Source: Botryococcus braunii
Lineage: Eukaryota; Chlorophyta; Trebouxiophyceae
Direction of reading: 5' to 3'
Assembly: GCA_002005505.1 (NCBI GenBank)
Contig: KV908340.1
Location: forward strand, 937,512-1,001,511
DNA length: 64,000 bases
The notes below the pieces were generated by a model. The model searched no databases. It was not told the origin of the DNA and saw only the letters and a program-made list of their open reading frames with translations. Shown here in pieces: positions 35,066-52,115 of this stretch (its first letter is position 1; each line of letters begins with the position of its first letter). The translations under genes and the position numbers were made by a program.

Positions 35066-36950
35066 CCCGTGCAGGGAGTGCGATCAAGGCTGGGTCTGTA
35101 CTGCGATTTGAAGCCGAGGCTGGACCGGTCATATTGGCATTAGATGCATGGAGTGAACAGAGTATTTCTGGCTCATTCAGGGATTCGCCACTTTATTGTA
35201 GGAATCGCCGTCATTTCTGGTTTAGTAATTAAGTTGAAGAAGTACCGACTCTTTTGAAGGCATGGAATTGAATGACAGATGTTTGTGCAGTTATTTGAAA
35301 ATTCTATGAGGCTGCATATGGAACGATGCTAAAGATTTGCCCTTCCATAGGGGCTCGTTTGCATGCGGAGACTTTCCTGGACTTTGGGCAATGGGAGCGA
35401 GGGTCTCAGATGTATTGATGTACCAGCGATCTCTAAAGTTTGTCATGGCAACGCAAGCCGTGGACCAAAGAGGACAATACAGTAAGGACATGTCGATCGG
35501 ATTGTTCTAGGTCAGATAAATCCTGGGGGGGGGGGAGGGGGGGTGGTTGAAGAACAAGTACCGGTATGTGTCTTTCTTTCCAATGGTCGAAGGTTTGTCG
35601 CAAGGAGTTTGGGTGATGGGACGGCCATATAACACATGCGCAAATGCAGTCCGAGCTCTATCGCTGCTGTTTCGTTTCTCTTCGACAAAATCTGATGATT
35701 TACTGTATTTTAAACTGTCAGGTAGGTTAGGATTTGCAGTGCCCTTCATTTCTTGACGTCCCATTATGATGTATCAACCACAGAACCCTGGTATCCTCGA
35801 CACGCTGTGAGACCTTGTGGTTGTGGGGCTTACCGTTGGAGGCGTTAACCAGGGTCCCGTTCGAATGTGTTATAAGTATATAGTGATATATCCATTGTTA
35901 TTGATTTGGGGGCCAATACCTTCCCCAGCATGATGCTCTAGGGGCGCAGCCCCACTTTTAGTCTGCAGATTAGTGGTGTTGCCATTTGAAATTTCCAAAG
36001 CTAATGTTCCTATCATACGGCGGTTGTTTTTGACACGTAGACTTCTGTGTTTTGACAGAAGTATTTTGTGGGACCCGTTCCAATCTTTGGAAGTCCCCTG
36101 GATCTTCTTGGGGATGTTTCATTGCGGTCCACGCAGATCACGCAGGCTCAATGGCCCCGTGAACTGCTAGGAAGGTCGCCAGTAGGCTGAAACTTTCTAG
36201 AAGTGGCGGCACCGGCCGGAATCAGTCCTTCGATTCTTAAGAAAGTTTTCCCCATATAAGGGGTGCCAAATTAGTGGCTGGAGTGGAGAGTGGTTCAGGC
36301 ATTAATGCATTGGGAGACAACATGATGGGCTGTTGGCGAGGCTCTTTACATAGCCTTGTACGAGATTTGCATTAGACGGTCAGTCACTGAGGTTCAGGTG
36401 CTCCTCTCGTTGTTTTGGATAGCATTGCATCAATTGAACCCTTCGAGAAACATTTCTTTTTCTGATGGGAACTCTTTTAATTCTTAAAATAAGAAAACAG
36501 GCATTTCTTGGCCAAACCCGGTGGTTGGACGAGCCAGTGTATGGTCTGGTAGAGGGTCTGGTAATCATTGCCCCCCCCCCCGGGGGGGGGGGGAGGGGGT
36601 ATAGCCAAGGCCCTCCCACCTCTCCCACTCTTCTTTGCACAGGCGCGGGACTTCCTCACGTACTGCCGGATGTTGGTATTGCATTTACAGCCGCAGAGTT
36701 ACTGGACTCGTATGTTGCCGTTTAACTGACTGGACGGTGCTGATGTATTCACACCCAACCACCTTGGCAGCGTCCGCAATGACTGCCAAAGTCCAGCGCA
36801 ACGCCACGCCCACCGTTTGGGCGGGAAGGGTGGGGTCCTTAAGGGGCCTTTTGGTGTAAAAGTGGGGTATAAACCCACAGGGCCCACTGTTACTAGGTGT
36901 AATTACTTTTACAATGACTTACAAGGGTTTTCACTTGGACCTTAAGGGTC

Positions 36951-37068
36951 TCTCACTCAACCAGTACTGGAGTAATTACACTAGGAGGACCCACACTGAT
37001 AGTGTAATATATTACACTATCAGTATGGGTCCTCCTAGTGTAATTACTCCAGTACTGGTTGAGTGAGA
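36951..37068. repeat. 118-bp foldback, copy B
   Basis: Same loop-less inverted repeat as 7653-7770. Here only GATATATATATA follows it instead of the 150-bp TA tract. Confidence 0.9.
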
Positions 37069-38284
37069 GATATATATATAGCTGAAATCTTACGTGTGTA
37101 TTACTGCATGGGCTCCCAGTCAGACTCAGGCTGTCGATTTAGGAATCGGCATCACCGCATGACAGACGTATAAGACAGTCATTGTTTTTCATATAACGGA
37201 GGGCGGGGGAAGGTGGACCTCCTGATGCACCCCTTAGTGGTGAATGGGATCCATACGATATAATAGAGCTGATAAGTCAGTGGTAATCAGTAGGGACAGT
37301 TCCAGGGATTTCATGATGCGAGTCCCCATGGGCGCCAAGCGCGGCTCTACTTTTGAGTCTGCGCGCGACAGCTCCGACATGCTTATGGTTGACCGAATTG
37401 AGCCACGGGTGTCTGAGCGTCCTGCTTGCCTGTGCAAATCACTGGGCATCATTGCTTTGCCTTCGTGTATTTGCATTGTTGTGGCACCGCCCCTGCTGTG
37501 TTGGAGTGGATGGCACACTCTCTGAAGTCTGTGACGCCGCTCATCAGTTTGTTACAGGTATGCTAGTTAGGATAGGAGGGAATAATACAGCATGTGTATG
37601 CAAGTGATAACCTTGCATTGACGATTCAATTGGACTACTGATGATAGCCGTTTAAACGTTTAAAAATTTGTGTGAATGAGGTTTCGAGTGTGGCCCTACG
37701 ACACTCGCGACTCCTTGTTTACTGCCTTTGTGTGTCATCACAGGCAGTTGTTCTCTTTGATACATGTCATAGATAGGATTGCTCTCGACTTTCAGCTGGG
37801 AAATAAGGAACTCTGGTGGTTTGATTCAATTTGTACATATACGTGCGGTGCGCGCGCACAGCACAGTAAGGTTACATGTGGATTCTGATTGCTTGTATAT
37901 GCTAATGAGGCACTCTTTAGTTAGGAGGACAGAGCTGTGGCAACCCTGTGTAATTCTTTTGGTTGGCCGGTCTGAGCCACGAGTGTCTGAGCGTTCTGCT
38001 TGTCTGTGCAAACCGATTGGCATCATTGCTTGCCTTCGTGTATTTGCATTGTTATCGCACCGGATCTGCTGTGTTGAATTCAACACGGTTCGAACCGGAC
38101 CGCGCACTCTCTGAAGTTTGTGACCCCGCTCATGAGTTTGTTACTGTTTGTACTGAGTGTGGCCCTACGACATTCGCGGATCCTTATTTGCTGCAATTGT
38201 GTGGCGTCACAGGCTCCTACTGCCCAGAACCTGTTAAGATTACTAAACGCTACCCCATTGGTCAACGTACAGGGTATGGTCAGT

Positions 38285-39975
<1,691 letters not shown>

Positions 39976-40312
39976 AGTCGGGTTTCACAAACCACTGCAC
40001 ACAATGCATCTTCTGCAGCTCAGAGGAAGTTATGTGTCAAAATCTCGGAGTTGAAAACTGTTGTCGCAAGAAACCTGCCATAATACCGGTTACCATTCCG
40101 TTGTGGATGGGCATTCACATTGTTGACTATCAGCTTTTCAGTGCTGCAGACATGAACTAGTACTGCTAGTACTAGCAATACTGGTGTAACATATGGCTTT
40201 CAGCAAGGAAACTGTAGTAAGGCGTCATATCTCATGCAGAAGGAGATTGATCAGAATGCATAATAGGAGGATCTTAATGTCATCCTTCTGTATTTACCTG
40301 CAGCTTGCCAAA

Positions 40313-44790
<4,478 letters not shown>

Positions 44791-44943
44791 TGCTTATTGA
44801 GAAACGTGGCTGCCCAACAGGATAACTCCAACCGCCTGCCAAGTCCTTTCCTAATCAAAACACATGTAACGTCAAGCTGCAAGGTTTCTTTCTGATGTTT
44901 GTACCACTTTCCTTCCTGTAGAGCTCCTTGATGGGACATGCCG

Positions 44944-45753
44944 ATCAGATCAGATCGAATCGAAACAAGCAGGTTTGGGGTGAACCCTTTCCACCGTTAA
45001 ACGCAAAAAACCCCCCAACCCTTTCCCACGGCCTGTAGACAAGGGTTCAGAATCTGAAGAAGAAGAAGAAGAACCCATTTTCCACCCTGGCTCCCAATGC
45101 CCGTGCTGCTTGAGGGAGTTGGATGTCTGGGGCGACCACGCGGTCCACTGCACCTCAGAGGGGGATGTTGCCATTGTCGGCCGACATTACTCCGTTCGTA
45201 ACGGCCTGGACGCTGTCCTTACCTCAGCTCGTCAGCGGGTCACCCGGGAACCCGCCTTTCCCACCCCTGTCCCTGGCCAGGAGCGCCGTCGCGCAGACCT
45301 CCGCCTCCATGCGTGGGAGGAGGGGCGTGACCTTTATATCGACATCGTTGGCTCTTCCCCACTCACAGTTGCCAACTTGCTGCACTTCGTGCCGGGTGGG
45401 GCCGCCGCGCGCGCTGCCCAAGACAAGCAGACCCGCTATGCTGTCTTGTTGTCGCGTCAGCAGCCGCCTGTGGCTTTCCAAGCCTTCGCTTTTGAAACAT
45501 TGGGAGGGTTGCATGCTGATGCGCTGGCCTTGTTGCAGAGGCTCCAGGGGCTTTTGAACCAAGCCATCATTGCTCAAGAAGATGTGGAGGGATATTTTGT
45601 CATTCGTCGGGTCAGTTTCATCATTGCGGCGGCTGTGGGTCGCCAGCTGGCCGCTCGCCGGGTGTGACTCATAGCTTGACACATTGGGGGTTTGGGTCCC
45701 TGAACATTGGGCTGGTCTTTTTTACTCCACTCTTGTAAAGGAAGAAGAAGTTA
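44944..45753 (+). pseudogene. 5'-truncated non-LTR retrotransposon, 3' end of ORF
   Basis: An open frame without an upstream ATG runs from about 44985 to the TGA at 45665-45667. It starts with a Lys/Pro and then Glu-rich stretch and a zinc-binding-like CPCC...GDHAVHC, followed by RHYSVRN and RRADLRL...DLYIDIVGSSPL. That order of Cys/His cluster plus (R/P)xD...D(I/V) is what I know from the C-terminus of many non-LTR reverse transcriptases with a restriction-like endonuclease fold; the assignment is moderate. It ends in AAAGGAAGAAGAAG-like sequence just before copia element 2. A partial copy, not a working gene. Confidence 0.6.
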
Positions 45754-45758
45754 CATCT
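45754..45758. repeat. 5-bp target site duplication, left (CATCT)
   Basis: CATCT directly precedes the left LTR and recurs at 52995-52999 after the right LTR. Confidence 0.93.
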
Positions 45759-46637
45759 TGTTGAATGAATTGGTCAATACTGTACTTAGTGACATCCCCT
45801 GTCACATGCCATCAACAGCAGTGTAAACTATAGCCGTTATAGCCCTTTATGAACGGTATAGATCATACTCGTACCTCAATGACATAACACGTGACTTGTA
45901 CGATATGCGTTCTCAATAGACATTACGTATGGTAGTACTTTAGGATCCCTGCAGTCCGAGCCATCCCTGGGCAGCCCAGGAACGGCTCGGTACTTGTCCG
46001 AAGCATGTTGGTATCCTTGACCAACCTCTACTGTTGGAGAGTGCTGTGTGCTGTTCCTGGAAACGTTGTAGCGTGGACGGTTTTTCCCACAGGCTACGAA
46101 GTGACGCTGCCGTCGTGCCATCACTGCAGGTGTGTTTAGGATTCTCAAAGCCGTTCCAGATATGATTGTGCTCAAACATTCAGACCAGTTAGATATTACT
46201 GCTGTGTGCATTGATGAGAGTGCATGACGAGAGCGCACTGAATGTTTGACCTCATTGAGACTTATGTTGACGTCCACCGTTGTGGCGGTAAGATAGTTTC
46301 ACTGTACAAACATCACAAAGAGACCTTGCTGAGTTACTGATGAACTATTATTGTATTCTAGTGACGTAAAGTAGACATCGCAAGGCCTCTTTGGTGCTGA
46401 ACTCTGCTATCAGGCAAGGCGTAGTGTTACGTGGTCTTTAGCAAGAGTGAGAGCAGTTAAGATCATTTGTAAGACTTGTCCGAAGCATGTTGGTATCCTT
46501 GACCAACCTCTACTGTTGGAGAGTGCTGTGTGCTGTTCCTGGAAACGTTGTAGCGTGGACGGTTTTTCCCACAGGCTACGAAGTGACGCTGCCGTCGTGC
46601 CATCACTGCAGGTGACGCCGCAAGCAGAAATGCTTGA
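45759..46637 (+). repeat. 5' LTR of copia element 2
   Basis: It starts TGTTGAATGAATTGG and ends AGAAATGCTTGA, 879 bp. A 141-bp segment (45992-46132) is repeated perfectly at 46474-46614. The last two bases are GA, not the usual CA, in both LTRs. Open frames inside it (about 133 residues on the minus strand) are shadows. Confidence 0.96.
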
Positions 46638-46652
46638 GGTTATGGGCCCACG
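46638..46652 (+). promoter_or_regulatory. Primer binding site of copia element 2
   Basis: GGTTATGGGCCCACG follows the LTR without a spacer, as in element 1, and matches the anticodon arm of initiator methionine tRNA. An untranslated leader of about 290 bases separates it from gag. Confidence 0.85.
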
Positions 46653-46945
46653 CTTTCCAAGCTGAGCTTGCAGTGACGCACGACAGATTTCCAGGGAGAA
46701 AAGGGGTTTCGGACCCCGCTTCGAGACTGCGAGCTTCACTGACGAGTGAGGTCTGGCCGTTCAAACATATCGAGCTAGTCACGTAAAATTATTCCTTCTG
46801 TAGTGCTGGAAGGAATTGTTGTACAGTAGCAACTGGGCTGGGAAAGCAGAAGTACTTCTGGGACTGATCAACTCAGTGTCAGAGCTAGGAAGAAGTGCTT
46901 CCAGGGGAAGTCATTTAAGGCTTGGAGTGAAGAACTGGCTTGATC

Positions 46946-49900
46946 ATGAAAACTAGAAGCAGACAAGTGATCATGAAAACGAGAAGTAAGCGCACTGCAA
47001 CGGAGTCTGGATCAGCTGGGTCTGGCTCCTCCATCAGTGCATCACCCAGCCAGCCAGCAAACTCCACTGCGCAGAGTGGAGAGATGTGCATCGCAATGAC
47101 GAAAACCGGTGGCGTCGTCACCACGAATGTCAAATGTCCAGTGACTCTGGACAGAGAGGGAGTGGAATTTCCACTCTGGGATCTGGCATATGTGGCAGCC
47201 TGTGGCCTCAAAAGGTGCAAGGCAGCCATTGAAGCTCCAATGCCAGACACAGAGGAGAATGCAGCAGCGCTCCTAATGCTGATTGAGAGCGTCCCCAAGG
47301 CGTGGGGTGCCAAGCTGGCTGCAATGCAAGTGGCAGCCAATGCCTACCAGTGGGTTCGAGAGCGTTTTACTGGAGGGGCAGACCAGGAGGTAACAGCACG
47401 CTGGCTGGAGCTCCTACACACCAGCATGGGAGAGACAGAAACGTTGGAGGACTACTACAACAGGAAGGTGGCACTCTTCCATGCACTCAAGCGAAATGGG
47501 CACTCCATCATGGAGAGAGAAGCCAAGCTGGCAATCATCAAGGGCCTGCCAGAGGAAGCGAAGGAGACTGGGATGTTCTCCTCATCTGCTGGGAAGGATC
47601 TGGAGGGACTGTGGGAGATCATCTCCACCACAGCCAAGGGACTGGGCTTCAACGACCAGGTCCCCAGAGTCACCCCTGTGGCCAGGGCAGCCATCACACC
47701 AGCCTACTCCACCACACCAGGGACTGCAAGCCCACAGGAGACCCAAGCTGGAGGCCAGGGGGGCCAAGCTTCATCGACCAAGGTGGAGGGACGGGACCGG
47801 CGTGACAACAGGCGCTGCCGCTACTGCAACAAGCTAGGCCATTTTGAGAGGAACTGCCTCAAGAAGGAGGCGGACGAGAAGATGCAACAGAACCTGCAGC
47901 AAGTCATGGCTGCAATGGCCAATCTGCTTCCGCAATTCCAAAATCAAGCGTCGGCTGCAGTGGCTCGACCTCCGGAGGGCAGCGGGAACGGCAACAACTT
48001 TTTCCCCGGGGGATATCCACCACCCTCTGGTATGTCTGCCATGATTTCTCTGAATGTCTTAACACCAACACGCGTCATGCCAGAAGCGAGAAGTTTTCTG
48101 GTGGACAGTGGAGCCACCATCCACCTAGTCAATGATCTGTCCCTGCTACATTCCCCCACCCTGCACAGAAATCCCATTCCTTTGCATATGGCTACGTCAG
48201 ATGCCACGGGACAGATAATTGCAACTGGTTCCCTGTGCTTGAGCAGTGCAGAACAGCAACCCCTGTGGCTTCACAATGTGCATTGTGTTCCTTCAGCTAC
48301 AGCTAATCTGATTTCAGTGACAGCTGCTATACGTGATGGGGCTAGTTTTGTGACAGACAGTGTGGGAAGTTACACTGGTATGCGTGGCGCTCAAAACTGG
48401 TCTTGTTCAGTTGCACAGAGAAATGGCCTGTATTTCTTGCAGAAGGTCAGTCCAGTCAGAAACCCTGTCTCTGTGTTTGTTAACACAGCCAGAGCACCAG
48501 TCGCTCATGATTGCAGATTGAGAGCACTGTGGCACAGTAGACTGGGGCACCCAGGGGAGGTTAATATGAGGCGACTGCAGTCTGAAGATTTGGTCCTGGG
48601 CATCCCTGTATCTCTCTCCCCTTGCGCAAACTGTCACTCTTCGTGTGAAGCGTGCATTCAAGGAAAGCACAGTCGTCCCCCTTTTGGAACCAGTTCCAGA
48701 GCAGCCACTGAGCCCCTTGAGAGAATTCATTTGGACACAGTTGGCCCCATCTCCCCTACAGCTATTACTGGGGAGCGCTTCTTTGTCACGATTGTGGATG
48801 AGGCTACGCACTACGTCATAGCCCTGGCAGTAAAAACCAAGGATGCAATCAGCAGTGCAGTCAGAGACCTCCTGATTTTTTGGCAGAGGCAGTTGAACCG
48901 CTCTGTTAAGTGCATTCGTACTGACAGGGGGACAGAATTCCTCAACAGTACATTGAAGGGTTTCTGTACGCAGGAGGGAATTAAATTTGAGACCTCTGCA
49001 GCATACACGCCTCAGCAAAATGGCGTTGCTGAACGGATGAACCGAACAATCAAGGAGAAGGCCAGAACACTCATGTTGCATGCAGCTGCCAAACAGTCAC
49101 TCTGGAAGGAAGCAGTGGAGACAGCCTGCATCCTGTACAATATGGGACCTGTGACTGGACGTGACAAGACGCCTTATGAAGCCTTCCATGGGGTAAAGCC
49201 CGATGTATCCCTGCTCAGGACTTTTGGCTGTCTAGCACATGTGCACATACCTGATCACCAAAGGGGAGTGTTTGAGTCTAAGACCTCCCCTGGTCTCTTC
49301 ACAGGGTATTCCAGTGTGTCAAAGGCATATAGAATTTATATGGGAAACGGGATTTGGAAAGAAAGCAGAGATGTTACCTTTCTGGAGCACTTAAGGGGCG
49401 CAGACAGAGTGGGGCTTAGCACCATGTCTCCTGTGAGTCCAAATGCAGTCCAGCAGCCCTTTGCCTTGCCTTTTGTACAACAGGAGGGCCAGCAGTCCTT
49501 GGGTCAGTTGTCTTTTTGGGACTCAGATGATCCTGAGCCTCTCTGCAACCGAGAGGTCAACGTGCAGCAGTCCGGACCTGACTCCCCCTGTGCAACCACC
49601 CCCTGTGCAACTACCCCATGTGCAATCAACCCCTGTGAGAATTCTGAGACTACAAGTGTCAACGTGGACGGGGAGCCCACTTCCTCGGAGCTGAGCCATA
49701 CGCAGTCCGGCCACAGCTGGTCCGTACTCGGACACATGGAGAACCTGGCGCGAGGAGGCGAGGAGACCAAGTCACACATGCAACGTTTGAATAATGTGCA
49801 AGAATGTGTTCGAATGGAAGTTGGGGCCATGGGTGTCCGAGGGCAAGACGGGCTGACCCGGCAGCAACGGTATGATCAGAGAGTAGCAGCACGTGAGACT

Positions 49901-52090
49901 GCAGCTGAGGTCACTGTGGAACATGATGGAGATGTGAGTGATGGAGAGAATAGGAGAATGTCAGAGGCCATTTGCCCAGGGGAAGCAACGGAAGCTCAGC
50001 CTAATGGACAGGACTTGGCCAGGCTGGAGGGCATGTCTGATCATGTAAGCGCTGAGAGTGAGGCAAGAGAGGTCAGTTTGGAGATTTCCAATCAGACACT
50101 TGATGGACAAAGGGAGTCTTCAGATGGCCAGGCTCTGCGTGCTTGTGAGGGACACACTGGGGAGTCACAGGTGTGTTGTGAGAGTACAAGCGTGGATGAG
50201 AGAGACACCACTGCAGGGTGTCGCACAGTGCCAGATTATGCTGCGCCTTTGAGTGATGAGTGCGTTTGGGACATGACGAGTGATGTAAGACCCAGATTGA
50301 GTGGAGCAGCATGTGAATCCTCCAAGGAGAGAAAGCTGCAGACACCTCCAGAGTGGGAGAGAGTCAGAGAGGTGTGTAACGCAGTAACCTCGAGCGAAAG
50401 AGTAGTGGAAGCACGTGCGTGTGAGCCTAGAGAGGATAGCCATGTTGTGCATGATCACAATCTGAATCCTGTAAAGGGTAAGATACCTGGGGTGAGGTGG
50501 TCCAAGGTGCCAATCCCTGGAAACCTCAGGGAGGCGCAAAGATCCCCTCAGTGGGAATTCTGGCGCCAGGCAATGCAAGAGGAGCAAGATTCTCTTGATG
50601 CGCACGAGGTGATGGAGTACGTTGAGAGACCCAGGGGACACAAGGTGATCCCTGTGCATTGGATCTTCTCTGTGAAGACTGATGCACATGGGAACGTGTT
50701 GAGATTTAAGGCTCGGCTTGTAGCCCAGGGCTGTAGACAGATTCCTGGAGTTGATGTAGATGAGGTCTTTGCACCTACCAGTAGCTATGGGTCCAGGAGG
50801 ACTTTGCTAGCAACTGCTGCAGCAAAGAACATGGAAATTCACCAGGTGGATATAAAGACCGCCTTTTTGAATGGTGAATTAGAGGAGGAGGTGTATGTGA
50901 CACAGCCTCCTGGATTTGATAATGGCAACCCCAACATTGTGTGCAGACTGCGTAAGGCCCTTTATGGCCTGAAGCAGGCTCCCAGGGCTTGGCACAAGAC
51001 CCTGAATGAGAAGCTGCTGAGTATGGGATATGAAGTGTGTAAGAGCGATGCGGGAGTTTACATAAAGAGACACGAGGATGGGGAGCTGTCATACATGCTT
51101 GTGTATGTTGATGATCTTTTGATTGTGGCAATGGGTGCGGAAGAGATAGAATGGGTGAAAAAGGAGCTGTTGGCAAGCTTCAAGATTCATGACCTTGGTG
51201 AAGTCAAGGACTTCTTGGGCTGCCAGATCCTGAGAGATAGAGAGAATCGGTGCTTATCACTGAGCTGCGTGCCTAAGATTGATGCACTGTGTGAGAAGTT
51301 TGGGGTGAGTGCTGAGTCACGTACAGTCGATACTCCCATGAGTAAAGACTTTGTGATGTCTGGGATGCCGCAGGTTACAGTGGGTGAGACCAGCTTTGGG
51401 TCTGGGACTCCACTGCCTCCCGGGCATAGATATTGTGAGCTTGTTGGGTCTCTGTTGTATATTGCTAATACAACTCGACCTGATATAGCTCAGGCTGTGG
51501 GTGTTCTGTCCCGTTACCGGAACGCTCCCACCACTGCCCACATGAATGAGGGCTTGAGGGTATTGAGGTATCTTCAGTCTACTCGAGAGTGTGTCTTAGT
51601 GCTGGGAGGGAAAGGGCCTGTGTTAGAAGGTCATGTTGATGCAGATTATGCTGGCGATATTGACAGCAGGCATTCTACCTCGGGATATGTGCTATCAGTG
51701 TTTGGCAGTGCTGTGGTCTGGGGTAGTAAGAAGCAACACTCAGTTGCTACCTCCACTGTGGAGGCAGAATTCATGGCAACCAGTCTGGCTATTAAGGAGC
51801 TTAACTGGCTGCGTGGGTTCATGGAGGAAATCGGAACTCCTCCTTGGTCAGTGAAGCTATACTGTGACAATCAGGGGTGCATTGCTAACCTGAAAAACCC
51901 ACTGTATAGCAAGTATACTAAGCACATTGCAGTGTGCTTCCACTTTGCACGTGAAGCTATTGCAAAGGGGCAGGTTACACTCTGCTATGTGGAGTCTGCA
52001 AGGAACAAGGCAGACAGGCTGACAAAGCCTCTCGCTCGCCCTGCCTTCCAGATGCACAGGCGAGGGTTTGGACTTGTGAAGATGACATAG
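46946..52090 (+). CDS. Gag-Pol polyprotein of copia element 2
   Basis: The ATG at 46946 gives 1714 residues with no internal stop. An upstream in-frame TTG adds nothing. The N-terminus repeats MKTRS twice. Gag ends in a CX2CX4HX4C knuckle (CRYCNKLGHFERNC, about 290-303). The aspartic protease motif is VDSGA (D near 387). Integrase has the zinc-binding HHCC region (about 529-575, HSRLGHPG...C..C) and the D,D-35-E core (VGPIS near 600, TDRGTEFLN near 660, NGVAERMN near 696). A poorly conserved linker with repeated PCATT units follows. Reverse transcriptase spans about 1220-1420 (FKARLVAQG, KTAFLNGEL, YVDDLL near 1387), and RNase H about 1560-1690 (DADYAGDI, VEAEFMA, CDNQGC). All catalytic residues I can check are present. 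The single frame implies Gag and Pol are made as one chain and cleaved by the protease, as in plant copia elements. Confidence 0.97.
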   Translation: MKTRSRQVIMKTRSKRTATESGSAGSGSSISASPSQPANSTAQSGEMCIAMTKTGGVVTTNVKCPVTLDREGVEFPLWDLAYVAACGLKRCKAAIEAPMPDTEENAAALLMLIESVPKAWGAKLAAMQVAANAYQWVRERFTGGADQEVTARWLELLHTSMGETETLEDYYNRKVALFHALKRNGHSIMEREAKLAIIKGLPEEAKETGMFSSSAGKDLEGLWEIISTTAKGLGFNDQVPRVTPVARAAITPAYSTTPGTASPQETQAGGQGGQASSTKVEGRDRRDNRRCRYCNKLGHFERNCLKKEADEKMQQNLQQVMAAMANLLPQFQNQASAAVARPPEGSGNGNNFFPGGYPPPSGMSAMISLNVLTPTRVMPEARSFLVDSGATIHLVNDLSLLHSPTLHRNPIPLHMATSDATGQIIATGSLCLSSAEQQPLWLHNVHCVPSATANLISVTAAIRDGASFVTDSVGSYTGMRGAQNWSCSVAQRNGLYFLQKVSPVRNPVSVFVNTARAPVAHDCRLRALWHSRLGHPGEVNMRRLQSEDLVLGIPVSLSPCANCHSSCEACIQGKHSRPPFGTSSRAATEPLERIHLDTVGPISPTAITGERFFVTIVDEATHYVIALAVKTKDAISSAVRDLLIFWQRQLNRSVKCIRTDRGTEFLNSTLKGFCTQEGIKFETSAAYTPQQNGVAERMNRTIKEKARTLMLHAAAKQSLWKEAVETACILYNMGPVTGRDKTPYEAFHGVKPDVSLLRTFGCLAHVHIPDHQRGVFESKTSPGLFTGYSSVSKAYRIYMGNGIWKESRDVTFLEHLRGADRVGLSTMSPVSPNAVQQPFALPFVQQEGQQSLGQLSFWDSDDPEPLCNREVNVQQSGPDSPCATTPCATTPCAINPCENSETTSVNVDGEPTSSELSHTQSGHSWSVLGHMENLARGGEETKSHMQRLNNVQECVRMEVGAMGVRGQDGLTRQQRYDQRVAARETAAEVTVEHDGDVSDGENRRMSEAICPGEATEAQPNGQDLARLEGMSDHVSAESEAREVSLEISNQTLDGQRESSDGQALRACEGHTGESQVCCESTSVDERDTTAGCRTVPDYAAPLSDECVWDMTSDVRPRLSGAACESSKERKLQTPPEWERVREVCNAVTSSERVVEARACEPREDSHVVHDHNLNPVKGKIPGVRWSKVPIPGNLREAQRSPQWEFWRQAMQEEQDSLDAHEVMEYVERPRGHKVIPVHWIFSVKTDAHGNVLRFKARLVAQGCRQIPGVDVDEVFAPTSSYGSRRTLLATAAAKNMEIHQVDIKTAFLNGELEEEVYVTQPPGFDNGNPNIVCRLRKALYGLKQAPRAWHKTLNEKLLSMGYEVCKSDAGVYIKRHEDGELSYMLVYVDDLLIVAMGAEEIEWVKKELLASFKIHDLGEVKDFLGCQILRDRENRCLSLSCVPKIDALCEKFGVSAESRTVDTPMSKDFVMSGMPQVTVGETSFGSGTPLPPGHRYCELVGSLLYIANTTRPDIAQAVGVLSRYRNAPTTAHMNEGLRVLRYLQSTRECVLVLGGKGPVLEGHVDADYAGDIDSRHSTSGYVLSVFGSAVVWGSKKQHSVATSTVEAEFMATSLAIKELNWLRGFMEEIGTPPWSVKLYCDNQGCIANLKNPLYSKYTKHIAVCFHFAREAIAKGQVTLCYVESARNKADRLTKPLARPAFQMHRRGFGLVKMT

Positions 52091-52105
52091 GTGACAGGGT
52101 GCTGT

Positions 52106-52115
52106 CAAGGGGAAG
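52106..52115 (+). promoter_or_regulatory. Polypurine tract of copia element 2
   Basis: CAAGGGGAAG ends one base before TGTTGA of the 3' LTR. The same ten bases precede the 3' LTR of element 1. Confidence 0.9.

Noticed and set aside
45876..46277. 133-residue minus-strand frame, repeated at 52233-52634
   Set aside because: It lies wholly within the copia LTR and is present twice because LTRs are repeated; no protein family is suggested.
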